Of a stretch of DNA of 64,000 nucleotides, positions 20,562 through 29,596 are shown in pieces. Position 1 is the stretch's first letter, and every line of letters begins with the position of its first letter. The notes under the pieces are model-generated. The model did no database searches, had not been told where the DNA came from, and saw nothing but the letters and a program-made list of their open reading frames with translations. Source of the DNA: Streptosporangium sp. NBC_01755 (GTDB lineage: Bacteria; Actinomycetota; Actinomycetes; Streptosporangiales; Streptosporangiaceae); assembly GCF_035917995.1 (NCBI RefSeq), contig NZ_CP109131.1, forward strand, positions 6,262,001 to 6,326,000, in the 5' to 3' direction. The position numbers were made by a program, and so were the translations under genes.

Positions 20562-21238
20562 TTGGGTCTCCTCAGGACAACCGCGAGCACGGCCGCGGAC
20601 GCGAGCAGCACGGGCACGCCCGGCGGGGTGAGCGGGGTCGCGGCCAGCGCGATCGCCGCGCCGCCGCCCGCGATCAGCCGCAGCGTACGGGCCTCGGGGC
20701 CGCTGCCGGTGAGCCGGGGCCACAGGATGGCCAGGAACGTCGCGGGGCCGACCGCGTCCAGGCCGAACACCGCGGGGTCGGCCACCCAGGAGGTGCCCAG
20801 CGCGCCGAGAAGGGTGGTGGCGTTCCAGGTCAGGTAGAGGGTGACAAAGGTGACCAGGAACGCCGTCCTGGACGACTCCTCGTCCGGCTGGGCCAGGGCG
20901 ACCGCCGCCGTCTCGTCGATCACGCCCTGGGCCGTCAGCGGCCTGCGCCAGCCCCGGATGTCGAGCACGTCGGCCATGCGCAGGCCGTACAGGCTGTTGC
21001 GGGCGCCCAGCAGCATCGCGCCGGCCGTGCCCGCGACCAGGTTGCCGCCGCCCGCGACGACTCCGACGAGGGCGAACTGCGAGGCGCCGGTGAAGGTGAA
21101 CAGGCTCAGCACGGATGCCTGCGCGACGCTCAGTCCCGCGGTGACCGCCGCGGCGCCGAAGGCCACCCCGGACAGCCCGACGGCGATCCCCACGCCCAGT
21201 CCGTCCCTTATCGCGGAGGAGCGAGTGGTTGTATCCAT
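20558..21238 (-). CDS. azlC: AzlC family branched-chain amino acid permease subunit
   Basis: The 226-residue membrane protein starts MDTTTRSSAIRDGLGVGIAV and carries the AzlC core FTFTGASQFALVGV and GARNSLYGLRMADVL. AzlC and AzlD form a two-component exporter for Leu, Ile, Val and analogues. ATG 21238 is preceded by AAGGGAG on the minus strand, and only 23 bp separate it from the AraC-type regulator upstream. The regulator is therefore the likely controller of azlCD. Confidence 0.9.
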   Translation of the reverse strand: MDTTTRSSAIRDGLGVGIAVGLSGVAFGAAAVTAGLSVAQASVLSLFTFTGASQFALVGVVAGGGNLVAGTAGAMLLGARNSLYGLRMADVLDIRGWRRPLTAQGVIDETAAVALAQPDEESSRTAFLVTFVTLYLTWNATTLLGALGTSWVADPAVFGLDAVGPATFLAILWPRLTGSGPEARTLRLIAGGGAAIALAATPLTPPGVPVLLASAAVLAVVLRRPK

Positions 21239-21261
21239 GGAAAGGGAGCTTATGTCTGGTT

Positions 21262-22095
21262 TTAAGTTCCGGTCTTGTACGTTCCTGCGCGTTGGTACGC
21301 GGCAGGGGGAACGCCCACCATCCGTTTGAAGTGCCTGCTCAGGTGGGCTTGGTCGGTGAACCCCACGTCCCCGGCGACCTGCGCGGGAGGCGTGCCCGCC
21401 TGGAGCAGCCGCCGGGCACGCATGATCCGCAACGTGTTCAGGTAGGCGTGCGGGGGCAGCCCGGTGGCCGCCTTGAAGGCCCGGATCAGGGTGAACGGCC
21501 TGGCGTCCACGGCCCGTGCCAGGTCCTCGATCGTGGGCGGGTCGACGAGCCGCTCGTGCAGGATCTCCCTGGCGCGCCGCACCGCCGGGTCCTGGTCGTG
21601 GGAGCGCGCCTCCGGGGGGGAGCGGGTGGCGTGGCGCCGGAGCAGGGCGGCGAAGGCGGTGCGGGCCAGCGTCGAGGAGGCGAGGTCGTCGCCGTGCTCC
21701 GCGGCCTGGTGCGCGGTCCGCAGCAGCTCGACGGTGGGCCGGTGGTAGGTGAGGGTCTCGGGGAAGCAGGGGGTGCCGCGTCCGGTCATCACCTCGGCGG
21801 CGATCCCGGAGACGAACTCCACAGACGGGTAGAGAACCCGGTAGGTCCATCCCTCGGGGACGCCCGCGTGGCCGTGGTGCACCTCCTGGGGGTTGAGCGT
21901 GCTCAGGCTGCCCGCGCTCGCGTGGTGGCGGGCGCCCCGGTAGCCGAACTCCTGCATCCCGGAAAGGACCAGCGCGATCGTGTAGCTCTCGTGCGCGTGC
22001 GGGGTGAAGCGGTGGGTCACGTACCTGGCCTTGAGGAGGTCCACCCCCGGCAGTCCCGGGCTGCGCCAGAAGCGCGCCCTCTCCGGCCCGTTCAC
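21262..22095 (-). CDS. AraC family transcriptional regulator
   Basis: An N-terminal cupin-like AraC-binding domain (HRFTPHAHESYTIALVLSG, about residues 28-100) is followed by a C-terminal double helix-turn-helix (about 180-275). The second HTH ends in the classic GFTDQAHLSRHFKRMVGVPP. The GTG at 22095 overlaps the stop of the kinase upstream by 4 bp (GTGA), and the azlCD genes follow within 25 bp. The layout suggests a regulator of amino acid export, co-transcribed with the kinase. The effector is unknown. Confidence 0.9.
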   Translation of the reverse strand: MNGPERARFWRSPGLPGVDLLKARYVTHRFTPHAHESYTIALVLSGMQEFGYRGARHHASAGSLSTLNPQEVHHGHAGVPEGWTYRVLYPSVEFVSGIAAEVMTGRGTPCFPETLTYHRPTVELLRTAHQAAEHGDDLASSTLARTAFAALLRRHATRSPPEARSHDQDPAVRRAREILHERLVDPPTIEDLARAVDARPFTLIRAFKAATGLPPHAYLNTLRIMRARRLLQAGTPPAQVAGDVGFTDQAHLSRHFKRMVGVPPAAYQRAGTYKTGT

Positions 22096-23915
22096 GAGCT
22101 GAAGGTCCTGGTGAAGTCGTCGAAGAGGGATCGGTCCCACTCCGACTCCGGGCTCTCCCAGTAGATCGCGTACGGCCTGCCGGCGAGGGTGCGGAAGCCC
22201 CGGTCCAGGACGTGGGTGCGGACCCCGTTCTTGAGGTAGGTGAACTCCCAGTCGGCGGCGGGCACCCCCCGGTATCTCAGCGAGGTGATGCCGATCCGCT
22301 CGTAGCCCGGCCAGACGTTGTCGGCCGTCCCGGCCCGCTCCACCTTCTCCCAGTGCCTGACCGGATTCTTCTCCGGGTCGTCCGTCGACTCGATCCACAG
22401 GAAACCGCTCGCCCCGGGGGCGCGGAACTCCACCCGGTCGCGGCCGGAGAACCGCTTGACCGTCCAGCCCCTGGGCACCGCGACGGAGAAGCCCATCGGG
22501 TCGCGGTGCCACCGCCAGCCCGCCGGAGCCGTCCGGCTCGGACGCGGGGTCGCCGTCGTCGCGGGGGTGGGGGCCGGGGTCGTCTCGGCCGGGGGGGTGG
22601 GGGTGGTGTCGACGATTGTGGTCGTGACCGTCGGCAGGCCGGAACCGGGGTCGGCGGTGCCGTCCTGGTTCCGCACGATCAGCCACCCGCCGACCCCGAT
22701 GGCCACCGCGAGCGCGGGAACCCCGGCCAGGAGCGCCAGCCGCCCCGCCCCTGCCCGCCGCACGGTGGGCCCGCCCCCGCCCCCGGTGCCGGTGGGCTGC
22801 TCCTGCAGCGGCCAGGAACCCGGACGCAGGGGTTGGGAGCCGTATGCTCCGTGCCCGGGGTGCGTGTAGGGGGACTGCCCGGGGTGCGTGTAGGGGGACT
22901 GCCCGGGGTGCGTGTAGGGGGACTGCCCGGGGTGCGTGTAGGGGGACTGCCCGGGGTGCGTGTAGGGGGACTGCCCGGGGTGTTGGTGCGTGGCGGGGTG
23001 TTGGGGCTGGTCGGGGTGGGTGTGTCCGCCCGGGTACGGGGACTGTCCGGGGGGCGGCTCCCAGCCGGAGACCGGCCCCGCGGATGACGTGGGAGGGGAG
23101 GAGGCGGCAGGGGAGGAGGCGCGGCTGAGCAGGGCCTCGACCTGGTCGGGCACCATCCGGGCGGCCGGGTCCCTGGCCATCAGGCCGAGGATCGCCATCG
23201 CCAGGGGACCCGAGTGGGTCATGGGGCTCGGCTCGCCGTGCAGGACGGCCATCATGGTGGCGGCGGCGGTGGCCCGCTCGAACGGGGGCCGGCCCTCGGC
23301 CGCCGCGTACAGAGTCGCCCCGAGCGACCACAGGTCCGACTCGGGAGTGGCGCTCAGCCCGTGCAGCCGCTCGGGGGGCAGGAACGCGGGTGTGCCGACC
23401 ATCCCGCCCGTACGGGTGATGCCGGTCTCCTGCGTCATGGAGGCGATGCCGAAGTCGGTCAGCACCACCCGGCCGTCGTCGGCCAGCAGCACGTTCTCCG
23501 GCTTGACGTCGCGGTGCAGCACCCCCGCGGCGTGCGCGGCCCGCAGCGCGCCCAGCACGTGCAGTCCCACCGAGGCCACCCGCTCCGGCGGGAGGGGCCC
23601 GCGCTCGCGGACGATCTCCCCCAGCGACCGGGACCTGACCAGCTGCATGACGATCCAGGGGCGCCCCTCCTCCTCGACCACGTCGTGCACGATGATCACG
23701 GAGGGGTGGTCGAGGCGCCCGGCGGTCCTGGCCTCGCGGATCGTGCGCCGGTTCAGGTCGACGCGCGCGGCTTCGTCGACTCCCCGGTAGCGGACCTCCT
23801 TGACCGCGACGACCCGGTCGAGGAGCTCGTCATGGGCCCGCCAGACGATGCCCATGCCGCCCTCGCCGAGGTGTTCGAGCAGCCGGTAGCGGCCCGCCAC
23901 CTTTCTCTCCGCCAT
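22092..23915 (-). CDS. Membrane Ser/Thr protein kinase 1
   Basis: The 607-residue protein starts MAERKVAGRYRLLEHLGEGGMGIVW at ATG 23915, with GGGAGGG upstream. The kinase domain (about residues 8-265) has Lys in VAVKEV, HRDVKPEN and DFG. A Pro/Gly/His-rich juxtamembrane region with five octapeptide repeats follows, then one membrane segment near residue 395. An extracellular domain of about 150 residues ends the protein (GFSVAVPRGWTV, ADWEFTY, GRPYAIYW). The same outer domain is present in the neighbouring kinase 2. PASTA repeats are absent. The ligand and substrates are unknown. Confidence 0.93.
   Translation of the reverse strand: MAERKVAGRYRLLEHLGEGGMGIVWRAHDELLDRVVAVKEVRYRGVDEAARVDLNRRTIREARTAGRLDHPSVIIVHDVVEEEGRPWIVMQLVRSRSLGEIVRERGPLPPERVASVGLHVLGALRAAHAAGVLHRDVKPENVLLADDGRVVLTDFGIASMTQETGITRTGGMVGTPAFLPPERLHGLSATPESDLWSLGATLYAAAEGRPPFERATAAATMMAVLHGEPSPMTHSGPLAMAILGLMARDPAARMVPDQVEALLSRASSPAASSPPTSSAGPVSGWEPPPGQSPYPGGHTHPDQPQHPATHQHPGQSPYTHPGQSPYTHPGQSPYTHPGQSPYTHPGQSPYTHPGHGAYGSQPLRPGSWPLQEQPTGTGGGGGPTVRRAGAGRLALLAGVPALAVAIGVGGWLIVRNQDGTADPGSGLPTVTTTIVDTTPTPPAETTPAPTPATTATPRPSRTAPAGWRWHRDPMGFSVAVPRGWTVKRFSGRDRVEFRAPGASGFLWIESTDDPEKNPVRHWEKVERAGTADNVWPGYERIGITSLRYRGVPAADWEFTYLKNGVRTHVLDRGFRTLAGRPYAIYWESPESEWDRSLFDDFTRTFSS
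22861..22980 (-). repeat. 24-bp in-frame tandem repeat in kinase 1
   Basis: Five identical 24-bp units in tandem encode repeated S-P-Y-T-H-P-G-Q in the juxtamembrane linker. A sixth partial unit flanks them. Exact identity between copies indicates recent amplification. Confidence 0.95.
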
Positions 23916-23961
23916 CCCCGTCCCTCCCAAGCTCACTGATCGCGGCCGGTGGGGATCCCGC

Positions 23962-26271
23962 TCACTTTTTCGAGGAGAAGGTCGCGGTGAACCCTTCGAA
24001 GAAGTGCATGTTCTTCTTCCAATTCTTGGCCAGGGTATGCCAGTAAATCGCATATCCCCGGCCGCCCTTGGTGACGAACCCCCGGTTGATCACCCGGGCC
24101 TTGCCCGAACTCGTCTGCCAGGTGAACTCCCAGTCGGCGGCCTTCACCATGTAGTCGACCTTCGCGATCTTGACCCGCTTGTAGCCGGGGAAGTTGCCGC
24201 GGCTGTACCCCTCCTGGTTCTCCCAGTCCCCCTTGGGGTCGGGACCCGCGCGGTCGACGTACTCGACGAAGACGAAGCTCGTCCGGTCGGGGCCGCGGAA
24301 CCATACCTGCTGGCCGGGCCGTTTGTCCACGTTCCAGCCCTTGGGCAGGCCGATCGAGAAGCCGTTGGAGTCCTTGTGCATCCGCCAGCCGGAGGGAAGA
24401 TCGGACTTCTTCTCCGTCTTGGTGGGGCTCGGGCTGGGCGGCGCGGAGGAGGGCGCCGGCTCGGGTGAGCCCTGCGGGGTCGTCTTGGCGCCGCCGCTCG
24501 GGGCGCTCGGCGCGTTCGGCGTGCTGGACGCGCCCGGCTTCCCCGAACCGGTCCGAGAGGCGTCCTCGTTCTCGCGGCTGCGCATGCCGAGCCAGCCGGC
24601 GACCCCGCCGACGACCAGCAGCGCGGGCAGCAGCACCAGCAGCCCTCGCTTCATCTGAGAGCCGCCCCGCTTCTGCGAGGCGAGCGTGGCCGTGGCCGCT
24701 CCGTAGTCATGGTCGGCGTAGGAGGGCGCCACGGGCTCCTGCCAGTGGGCGGGTGCGGGCTCGGCGGGCTCCTTTGCCGGCTCAGGTCTGGGCGAGGGTT
24801 CGCGTCCCACGGGTGGGAAGGGGTTGGGCCGCGAGACGGGGGTGGGCCTCTGACGCGCGAATCCCCGCCCGGCCACGGTGGGAGGGGCGTCCTCGCGGCT
24901 CGCCGCGGGTTTCTCCTCGGGCGCGCCGGCGGGGGAGGCGGCAGCGGAAGGGGGTGTGGCACGGGACACGTCGGCGGGCTTCGCCTCCGAGACCGGTGTG
25001 GCCGTCGGTGCGGTGGAGGGCTTCGCCTCCGAGACCGGTGTGGCCGTCGGTGCGGTGGCGGGTTTCGCATCGGCCGCCCCGGCCGCTGCGGCCCCGGCGC
25101 CGGAGGTGACCCTGTTCGTGGGCCGGTTCGCCTCGAAGCCGCCCGGGGCCTCCGGAGCGGGACCGCTCCCGGCGCCGGGAGCGGCCTTGGAAGCGGGCTT
25201 CGCCGCCGCCTTCGCCCCGGCACCCGGCTCCTGCCGTACGTCTCCGGCGGGCGTTTCCGCGGCGGCCTTCGACGGCCTCTCGCCCCGCGCGGGCGCCGCC
25301 TTGTCCTTGGCGCCGGCGGGTGCGGCGTCCAGCTTCGCGCCCGTCTCGGGGAGGGCGCCGGCCTGGAAGCGGGCTCCCGGATCGGTGTCGGCCGCCGGGC
25401 TCACGGCGGGCATGAGGGCGGTCCTGGCGGGCCGGTCGAGGTTGCCCGCGCCCTCGGCCACCCTGCGCAGCAGCCGCTCGGCCTCCTTGTAGGGCATGCG
25501 CAGCGCCGGATCCTTGCGGAGCAGCCCCTCCAGGACCGGGGCCAGCGGCCCGGCGTGGACCGGGGTCTCGGGCTCGTCGTTCAGGATGGCGTGCATGGTC
25601 GGCAGCGCCCCGCCCCGGTCGTGCGGGGGCTTGCCCTCGACGGCGGCGTACATGGTCGCGCCGAGCGACCACAGGTCCGACTCGCGCTGCGCGGCGCCGC
25701 CCTTGATGCGTTCGGGAGGGATGAACGCGGGGGTGCCCGCGATGCCGGTCATGGTCAGCGCGGTCTCGGCTTCGAGCGTCGCGATGCCGAAGTCGGTCAG
25801 CACCACCCGGCCGTCGTCGGCCAGCAGCACGTTCTCCGGCTTGACGTCGCGGTGCAGCACTCCCTGGGCGTGGGCGGCGCGCAGCGCATCCAGCACCTGC
25901 AGGCCGATCTCCGCCACCCGCTGCGGCGGCAGCGGCCCGTCCTGCCTCAGCACCTTGCCGAGGGAGCGCGACTCCACCAGCTGCATGACGATCCAGGGAC
26001 GCCCGTCCTCCTCGACGACGTCGTGGACGACCACCACGTTCGGGTGGGTCAGACGCCCGGCGGCACGCGCCTCGCGCTTGGTGCGCCGGTTGAAGTCCTC
26101 CTGGTTGTCCTCGCCGAGCATGTCGGCGTAGCGGACCTCCTTGATCGCGACCTCGCGGTCCAGGAGCTCGTCGTGGGCCCGCCACACGATGCCCATGCCA
26201 CCCCGGCCGATGGCTTCGAGCAGGTGGTAACGGGAGGCGATAAGGCGCCCCTCGGGCTGTGCTTCGGCCAT
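23962..26271 (-). CDS. Membrane Ser/Thr protein kinase 2
   Basis: The 769-residue protein starts at ATG 26271 (or TTG 26274), with AAGGAGG upstream. The kinase domain (about residues 10-270) keeps Lys in VAIKEV, HRDVKPEN and DFG. A disordered Ala/Pro/Glu-rich linker of about 290 residues follows, then a membrane segment (LLVLLPALLVVGGVAGWLG). The extracellular domain (GFSIGLPKGWNV, ADWEFTW, GRGYAIYW) is clearly related to that of kinase 1. The two genes are 46 bp apart and most likely arose by tandem duplication. Confidence 0.93.
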   Translation of the reverse strand: MAEAQPEGRLIASRYHLLEAIGRGGMGIVWRAHDELLDREVAIKEVRYADMLGEDNQEDFNRRTKREARAAGRLTHPNVVVVHDVVEEDGRPWIVMQLVESRSLGKVLRQDGPLPPQRVAEIGLQVLDALRAAHAQGVLHRDVKPENVLLADDGRVVLTDFGIATLEAETALTMTGIAGTPAFIPPERIKGGAAQRESDLWSLGATMYAAVEGKPPHDRGGALPTMHAILNDEPETPVHAGPLAPVLEGLLRKDPALRMPYKEAERLLRRVAEGAGNLDRPARTALMPAVSPAADTDPGARFQAGALPETGAKLDAAPAGAKDKAAPARGERPSKAAAETPAGDVRQEPGAGAKAAAKPASKAAPGAGSGPAPEAPGGFEANRPTNRVTSGAGAAAAGAADAKPATAPTATPVSEAKPSTAPTATPVSEAKPADVSRATPPSAAASPAGAPEEKPAASREDAPPTVAGRGFARQRPTPVSRPNPFPPVGREPSPRPEPAKEPAEPAPAHWQEPVAPSYADHDYGAATATLASQKRGGSQMKRGLLVLLPALLVVGGVAGWLGMRSRENEDASRTGSGKPGASSTPNAPSAPSGGAKTTPQGSPEPAPSSAPPSPSPTKTEKKSDLPSGWRMHKDSNGFSIGLPKGWNVDKRPGQQVWFRGPDRTSFVFVEYVDRAGPDPKGDWENQEGYSRGNFPGYKRVKIAKVDYMVKAADWEFTWQTSSGKARVINRGFVTKGGRGYAIYWHTLAKNWKKNMHFFEGFTATFSSKK
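24979..25062 (-). repeat. 42-bp in-frame duplication in kinase 2 linker
   Basis: Two adjacent 42-bp units differing at one base near the end encode a repeated 14-residue S-E-A-K-P-x-T-A-P-T-A-T-P-V segment. A diverged third unit follows. Confidence 0.9.
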
Positions 26272-26790
26272 CAACCGGCTTACCTCCTTCGGAACCTCCG
26301 AATACTCTCATAGCCCGGTAAAGTGATCGACTCACTCGCCGGGGAAAAAGTCCATATCTTGAGATGCGCTGTCCAGTACGTGGCGGGGGGCTGGGATATG
26401 GCCTAGGATCGGGTACGTGTTGCGTCCTGGAAGCTGGTCCAGGCCTGCGGGTGGAAGTCCCGTCCGGGTAAGCACTGGAGCGCCCGGTAGCAGGCCCCGG
26501 TTCGTTGTGGAGACATGGCGGGCTGAGCGGGGCGTCAAGAGCCTCTTTGGAGGGAGCAAGCACGCGGGCCGTAGCGTAAAGCGAACCTTGCAGCCTCGTC
26601 AGATTCACAATGGAGAAGCCGAGCCGCTCATGTCACGGCGAAGGCCATGTCCGGTGGGCCTTGTTCCAGGGTCGGTCTGCCAGGTTCTCCCGGGGTATGG
26701 AGGATGGCACGTGTGCATGGTCTGGGCCGGAACAGGAGAGACCCGTCTGACCACGCCTTTCGTCGGGCACGAGACCGGGCGTATAAGCCG

Positions 26791-28263
26791 ATGGTGAAGT
26801 CGTCCGGAGGGCAGCGGGAGTCCGAGGGGGCCGTAGTACCGCTGATCGGCGTGCAACATAACGCGCCGGGAGGGAAGGGCCCCCACTTTGATCACGTCCG
26901 TGGCGAGGGTAAGCGCGAGGGCATGGCCGGGGTGACCCGGTCCAACCACCCCGATGGGCGAGCGTCCATCGTCAAAGTGCGAAAACTTCAACGCGGGCTA
27001 TGGGCTGCGGCCAAGCAGTCTGAGGAGCGGCGCTTCCACGCCCTGTATGACCGTATCCACCGGGGTGACGTCCTGTGGGAGGCGTGGGAGCGAGTCCGGA
27101 GTAACCGGGGAGCGGCTGGGGTGGATCGGATCACCCTGGCGCATGTGGAGGAGTACGGGGTCGGGCGGATGCTTGCCGGACTCCAAGACGATCTCCGGGC
27201 AGGTGTGTACCGTCCCGCGCCGGCCAGGCGAGTGGACATTGCTAAATCCTCAGGTGGCAAGCGGCCCTTGGGGATTCCGACGATTCGTGACCGGGTGGCG
27301 CAGGCGGCGGCCAAGCTCGTGCTGGAGCCCATTTTCGAGGCGGACTTCTTGGAGGTCTCCTACGGGTTTCGGCCGAAACGGTCGGCGTTGCAGGCCAAGG
27401 AGATGATCCGTAAACGGTTCATCGAAGGCCACACTCATGTCGCCGAGTTTGACATCGCCAACTTCTTCGGGGAGATCGACCATGGTCGGTTGCTTGCCGA
27501 GGTGGGGCGGCGGGTGTCGGATCGCCGGGTTCTCAAGTTGATCCGCTTGTGGCTTCAGGCGGGGGTGATGGCGGATGGGGAAGTCACGCGGTCGGTCGCG
27601 GGCACGCCTCAGGGTGGAGTGATTTCGCCTCTGTTGTCCAATATCTACCTGCACCTTCTCGATATCGAGCTGAGTAGGCGAGGGGTGGGGGTGCTGGTGC
27701 GGTACGCGGATGACGGTGTTGTCTGCTGCCGGTCGGCTGCCCAGTCCCACGCCGCGCTCGTGGTGGTGGAGGAGGTCCTCACTTCGCTGGGGTTGAGGCT
27801 GCATCACGGCAAGTCGAAGGTTGTTGACCTCAGGGAAGGCCGGGAAGGCTTTGACTTCCTGGGCTGTCATTTCCGGGCTCGTTTTTCGGGCCGGATGTGG
27901 GAGAAGTACGGCATGGTCCGCTACTACCTGCATCGCTGGCCCTCGGCGCAGGCGATGAGCCGCTTGCGCGAGAAGGTCCGGGTACGGACGGGCCGCCGCC
28001 GGTCGGGAACGGATATCCGGGTGATCATCGCGGATCTCAATCCGGTCCTGCGCGGCTGGGGTAACTACTTTCGCACCGGGAACGCCGCCAGAAAGTTCGG
28101 CCAGGTGGATGACTACGTGGTGTGGATGCTGTGCCGCTTGATGATCAAGAAGCGGGGTCGCAATCTGCGGGCGGGTCAACACCAGGCATGGACTCGTGAG
28201 TGGTTTGAAGGGCACGGCCTGCTCCGCCTACGCGGGACCGTCCGCTATCCGAAGGCAGCGTAA
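26791..28263 (+). CDS. ltrA: Group II intron reverse transcriptase/maturase
   Basis: This is a reverse transcriptase with the full set of motifs: GKRPLGIPTIRDRVAQ, FDIANFFGEIDH (first catalytic Asp), GTPQGGVISPLLSNIYLH and YADD (catalytic pair). The maturase (X) domain is recognisable from LRGWGNYFRTGNA. There is no C-terminal HNH endonuclease domain, so target-primed reverse transcription would use a nick-free or replication-fork primer, as known for related introns. The frame is open from 26647, but ATG 26791 better fits the start of conserved sequence. The frame is complete, so the protein may be active. Confidence 0.9.
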   Translation: MVKSSGGQRESEGAVVPLIGVQHNAPGGKGPHFDHVRGEGKREGMAGVTRSNHPDGRASIVKVRKLQRGLWAAAKQSEERRFHALYDRIHRGDVLWEAWERVRSNRGAAGVDRITLAHVEEYGVGRMLAGLQDDLRAGVYRPAPARRVDIAKSSGGKRPLGIPTIRDRVAQAAAKLVLEPIFEADFLEVSYGFRPKRSALQAKEMIRKRFIEGHTHVAEFDIANFFGEIDHGRLLAEVGRRVSDRRVLKLIRLWLQAGVMADGEVTRSVAGTPQGGVISPLLSNIYLHLLDIELSRRGVGVLVRYADDGVVCCRSAAQSHAALVVVEEVLTSLGLRLHHGKSKVVDLREGREGFDFLGCHFRARFSGRMWEKYGMVRYYLHRWPSAQAMSRLREKVRVRTGRRRSGTDIRVIIADLNPVLRGWGNYFRTGNAARKFGQVDDYVVWMLCRLMIKKRGRNLRAGQHQAWTREWFEGHGLLRLRGTVRYPKAA

Positions 28264-28285
28264 CCATGTCAAGAAGATCATCGGT

Positions 28286-28318
28286 AAGCCGTATGCGGGA
28301 AAACCGCACGTACGGAAT
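28286..28318 (+). ncRNA. Group II intron domain V
   Basis: AAGCCGTATGCGG-GAAA-ACCGCACGTACGG forms the expected bulged hairpin with a GNRA-like tetraloop. The catalytic AGC triad lies at 28287-28289. It closely resembles published bacterial domain V sequences, and it fixes the intron strand as plus. Confidence 0.9.
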
Positions 28319-28459
28319 TGAAAGGGGGATGGGGAACCGGGCCTTCGGGCACCGCGCCCCTGACTACCAATGACCTGTTATTTCGCGTTTACCAGCCCGG
28401 CTCCGGAGAGCCGGTCGTGACAGCGTGATCTAGCGACCAGCCGGAGCCGACACGAGGCG

Positions 28460-28484
28460 GAGACGTGAAGTCTCTGCCTTTTTC
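28460..28484 (+). terminator. Weak stem-loop followed by T-run
   Basis: GAGAC-GTGAA-GTCTC followed by TGCCTTTTTC lies in the spacer between the intron and the next gene. The stem is only 5 bp, so termination is uncertain. A second palindrome (CCGGCTC CGGA GAGCCGG) lies at about 28398-28415. Confidence 0.4.
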
Positions 28485-28489
28485 ATTTC

Positions 28490-28517
28490 GAACGTCTCTT
28501 TCCGAACGTCTCTTTCC
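28490..28517 (+). repeat. 14-bp tandem repeat upstream of the 28569 gene
   Basis: Two exact copies of GAACGTCTCTTTCC are followed by the start of a third. They lie 50-80 bp before the next start codon. No function is evident. Confidence 0.8.
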
Positions 28518-28568
28518 GAACGACCACCGGCTCGCGGGACGCGCGCCGGCCGAGCATGGGGGAGCCTC

Positions 28569-29495
28569 ATGTCGTCCACCGCACATCTGGAACGCGCGAC
28601 GGTAGGGCTGGGCGCGCTCACGGTGGGTGCCGGACCGGCCGTGGTGATCGGCGGACCCGGTGCGGACGCCCGCTGGATCAGTCTGCGAGACCGGCGCGGT
28701 GGGCTCCCCGCCGCGGAGTCCGTGGTGGCGGTCCGCGCCGAGGGAACGGGGCCGGTCCTGGTGGAGCCGTCCTCGGCGGAAGACCTGCCGGTGATCGCCG
28801 AGAGGGCGGACGGCGTGCTGGTCGGCGCGGCCTGGATGCGGGACTCCGCGCTGGTGCGCGCCGCCGCCAGGCTGGGCCTGCCGGTGCTCGTCCAGCGGGC
28901 CCCCTCCGCGACGCTGGAGGAGTGGCTGGCGGTCGCCGGCCACTGCGCGGCGGAGGGCAACGACCAGATCATGCTCTGTGAGAGCGGCCGTACCCACCCG
29001 GACGGCGCCACCTTCGACCTCGCCCTGATGCGCGCCGCGCGGATGAGGTCGGACCGTCCCGTCCTGGCCGACCTCGGCGCGGACCCCGCGCTGGCCGCCG
29101 CCGCGATCGCCGCCGGTGCCGACGGCCTCCTGCTGGACCCCGGCTCCACCGAGCAGGACGCGCTGGCCGCGCGGGAGGCCACCAGGATCGTCGGTGCCGT
29201 CACCCGCAGGGAGGTCCCCGACTCGGTGCCCGCCGCCCGCGACGCCATCGACCGGGTCGACGCCGCCCTCGCCGTCCTGCTGGAACGCCGCGCCGAACTG
29301 GCCGGCACCATCCAGCGCCTCAAGCCCGTCGGAGGCTTCGCCGGCCGCGACGCGGCCCGCGAGCGCCAGGTGGTCGCCGAGATGGCCCGCCGCGCCCCCG
29401 TGCTGGGCGAGGCCCGGCTCGCCCCCATCATGAACGCCGTCATCGAGGCGGGCCTGCACCTCGCCGAGGAACGCCGGTCGGTGCCCTCGGACTGA
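28569..29495 (+). CDS. Chorismate mutase fused to a degenerate DAHP-synthase-like domain
   Basis: Residues 1-210 follow the fold order of type I (AroF/KDO8P-like) DAHP synthases: VLVEPS, LVGAAWMRDSALVRAAARLGLPVLV, SATLEEWL, AAGADGLLLDPG. Residues about 215-305 form an AroQ-type chorismate mutase helix bundle (AIDRVDAALAVLLERRAELAGTIQRLK). Active-site signatures of DAHP synthase are altered: KRG became QRA, CERG became CESG, and DPSH became DLGAD. The first domain is therefore probably a non-catalytic regulator or scaffold. The mutase half keeps its Arg/Lys-rich helix. The start ATG at 28569 has GGGGGAG upstream. Confidence 0.8.
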   Translation: MSSTAHLERATVGLGALTVGAGPAVVIGGPGADARWISLRDRRGGLPAAESVVAVRAEGTGPVLVEPSSAEDLPVIAERADGVLVGAAWMRDSALVRAAARLGLPVLVQRAPSATLEEWLAVAGHCAAEGNDQIMLCESGRTHPDGATFDLALMRAARMRSDRPVLADLGADPALAAAAIAAGADGLLLDPGSTEQDALAAREATRIVGAVTRREVPDSVPAARDAIDRVDAALAVLLERRAELAGTIQRLKPVGGFAGRDAARERQVVAEMARRAPVLGEARLAPIMNAVIEAGLHLAEERRSVPSD

Positions 29496-29596
29496 GACCG
29501 GGGAAGGGACGACCTGGAGCGCACGGGTCACTTCGGCAACTCGGATTTGGATACGCTTTCCCCGCCGACGGTGCGACTAGGGGAGGACGGGGCCGC

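Larger units (their letters stand above)
26417..28370 (+). mobile_element. Group II intron with encoded reverse transcriptase
   Basis: The 5' end fits a group II intron start (GTGTTGCG at 26417) followed by GGGTGGAAGTCCCG, the conserved early domain I segment. The ORF encodes an LtrA-type protein. Domain V is recognisable at 28286-28318, and a GC-rich domain VI stem follows with a candidate bulged A at 28363. The insertion lies in the intergenic region upstream of kinase 2 (divergent) and of the 28569 gene. Both ends are accurate to a few bases only, because the empty site is not available here. Confidence 0.88.

Noticed and set aside
26791-28263. Retron or diversity-generating reverse transcriptase
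   Set aside because: A group II intron domain V follows and the protein has a maturase domain.
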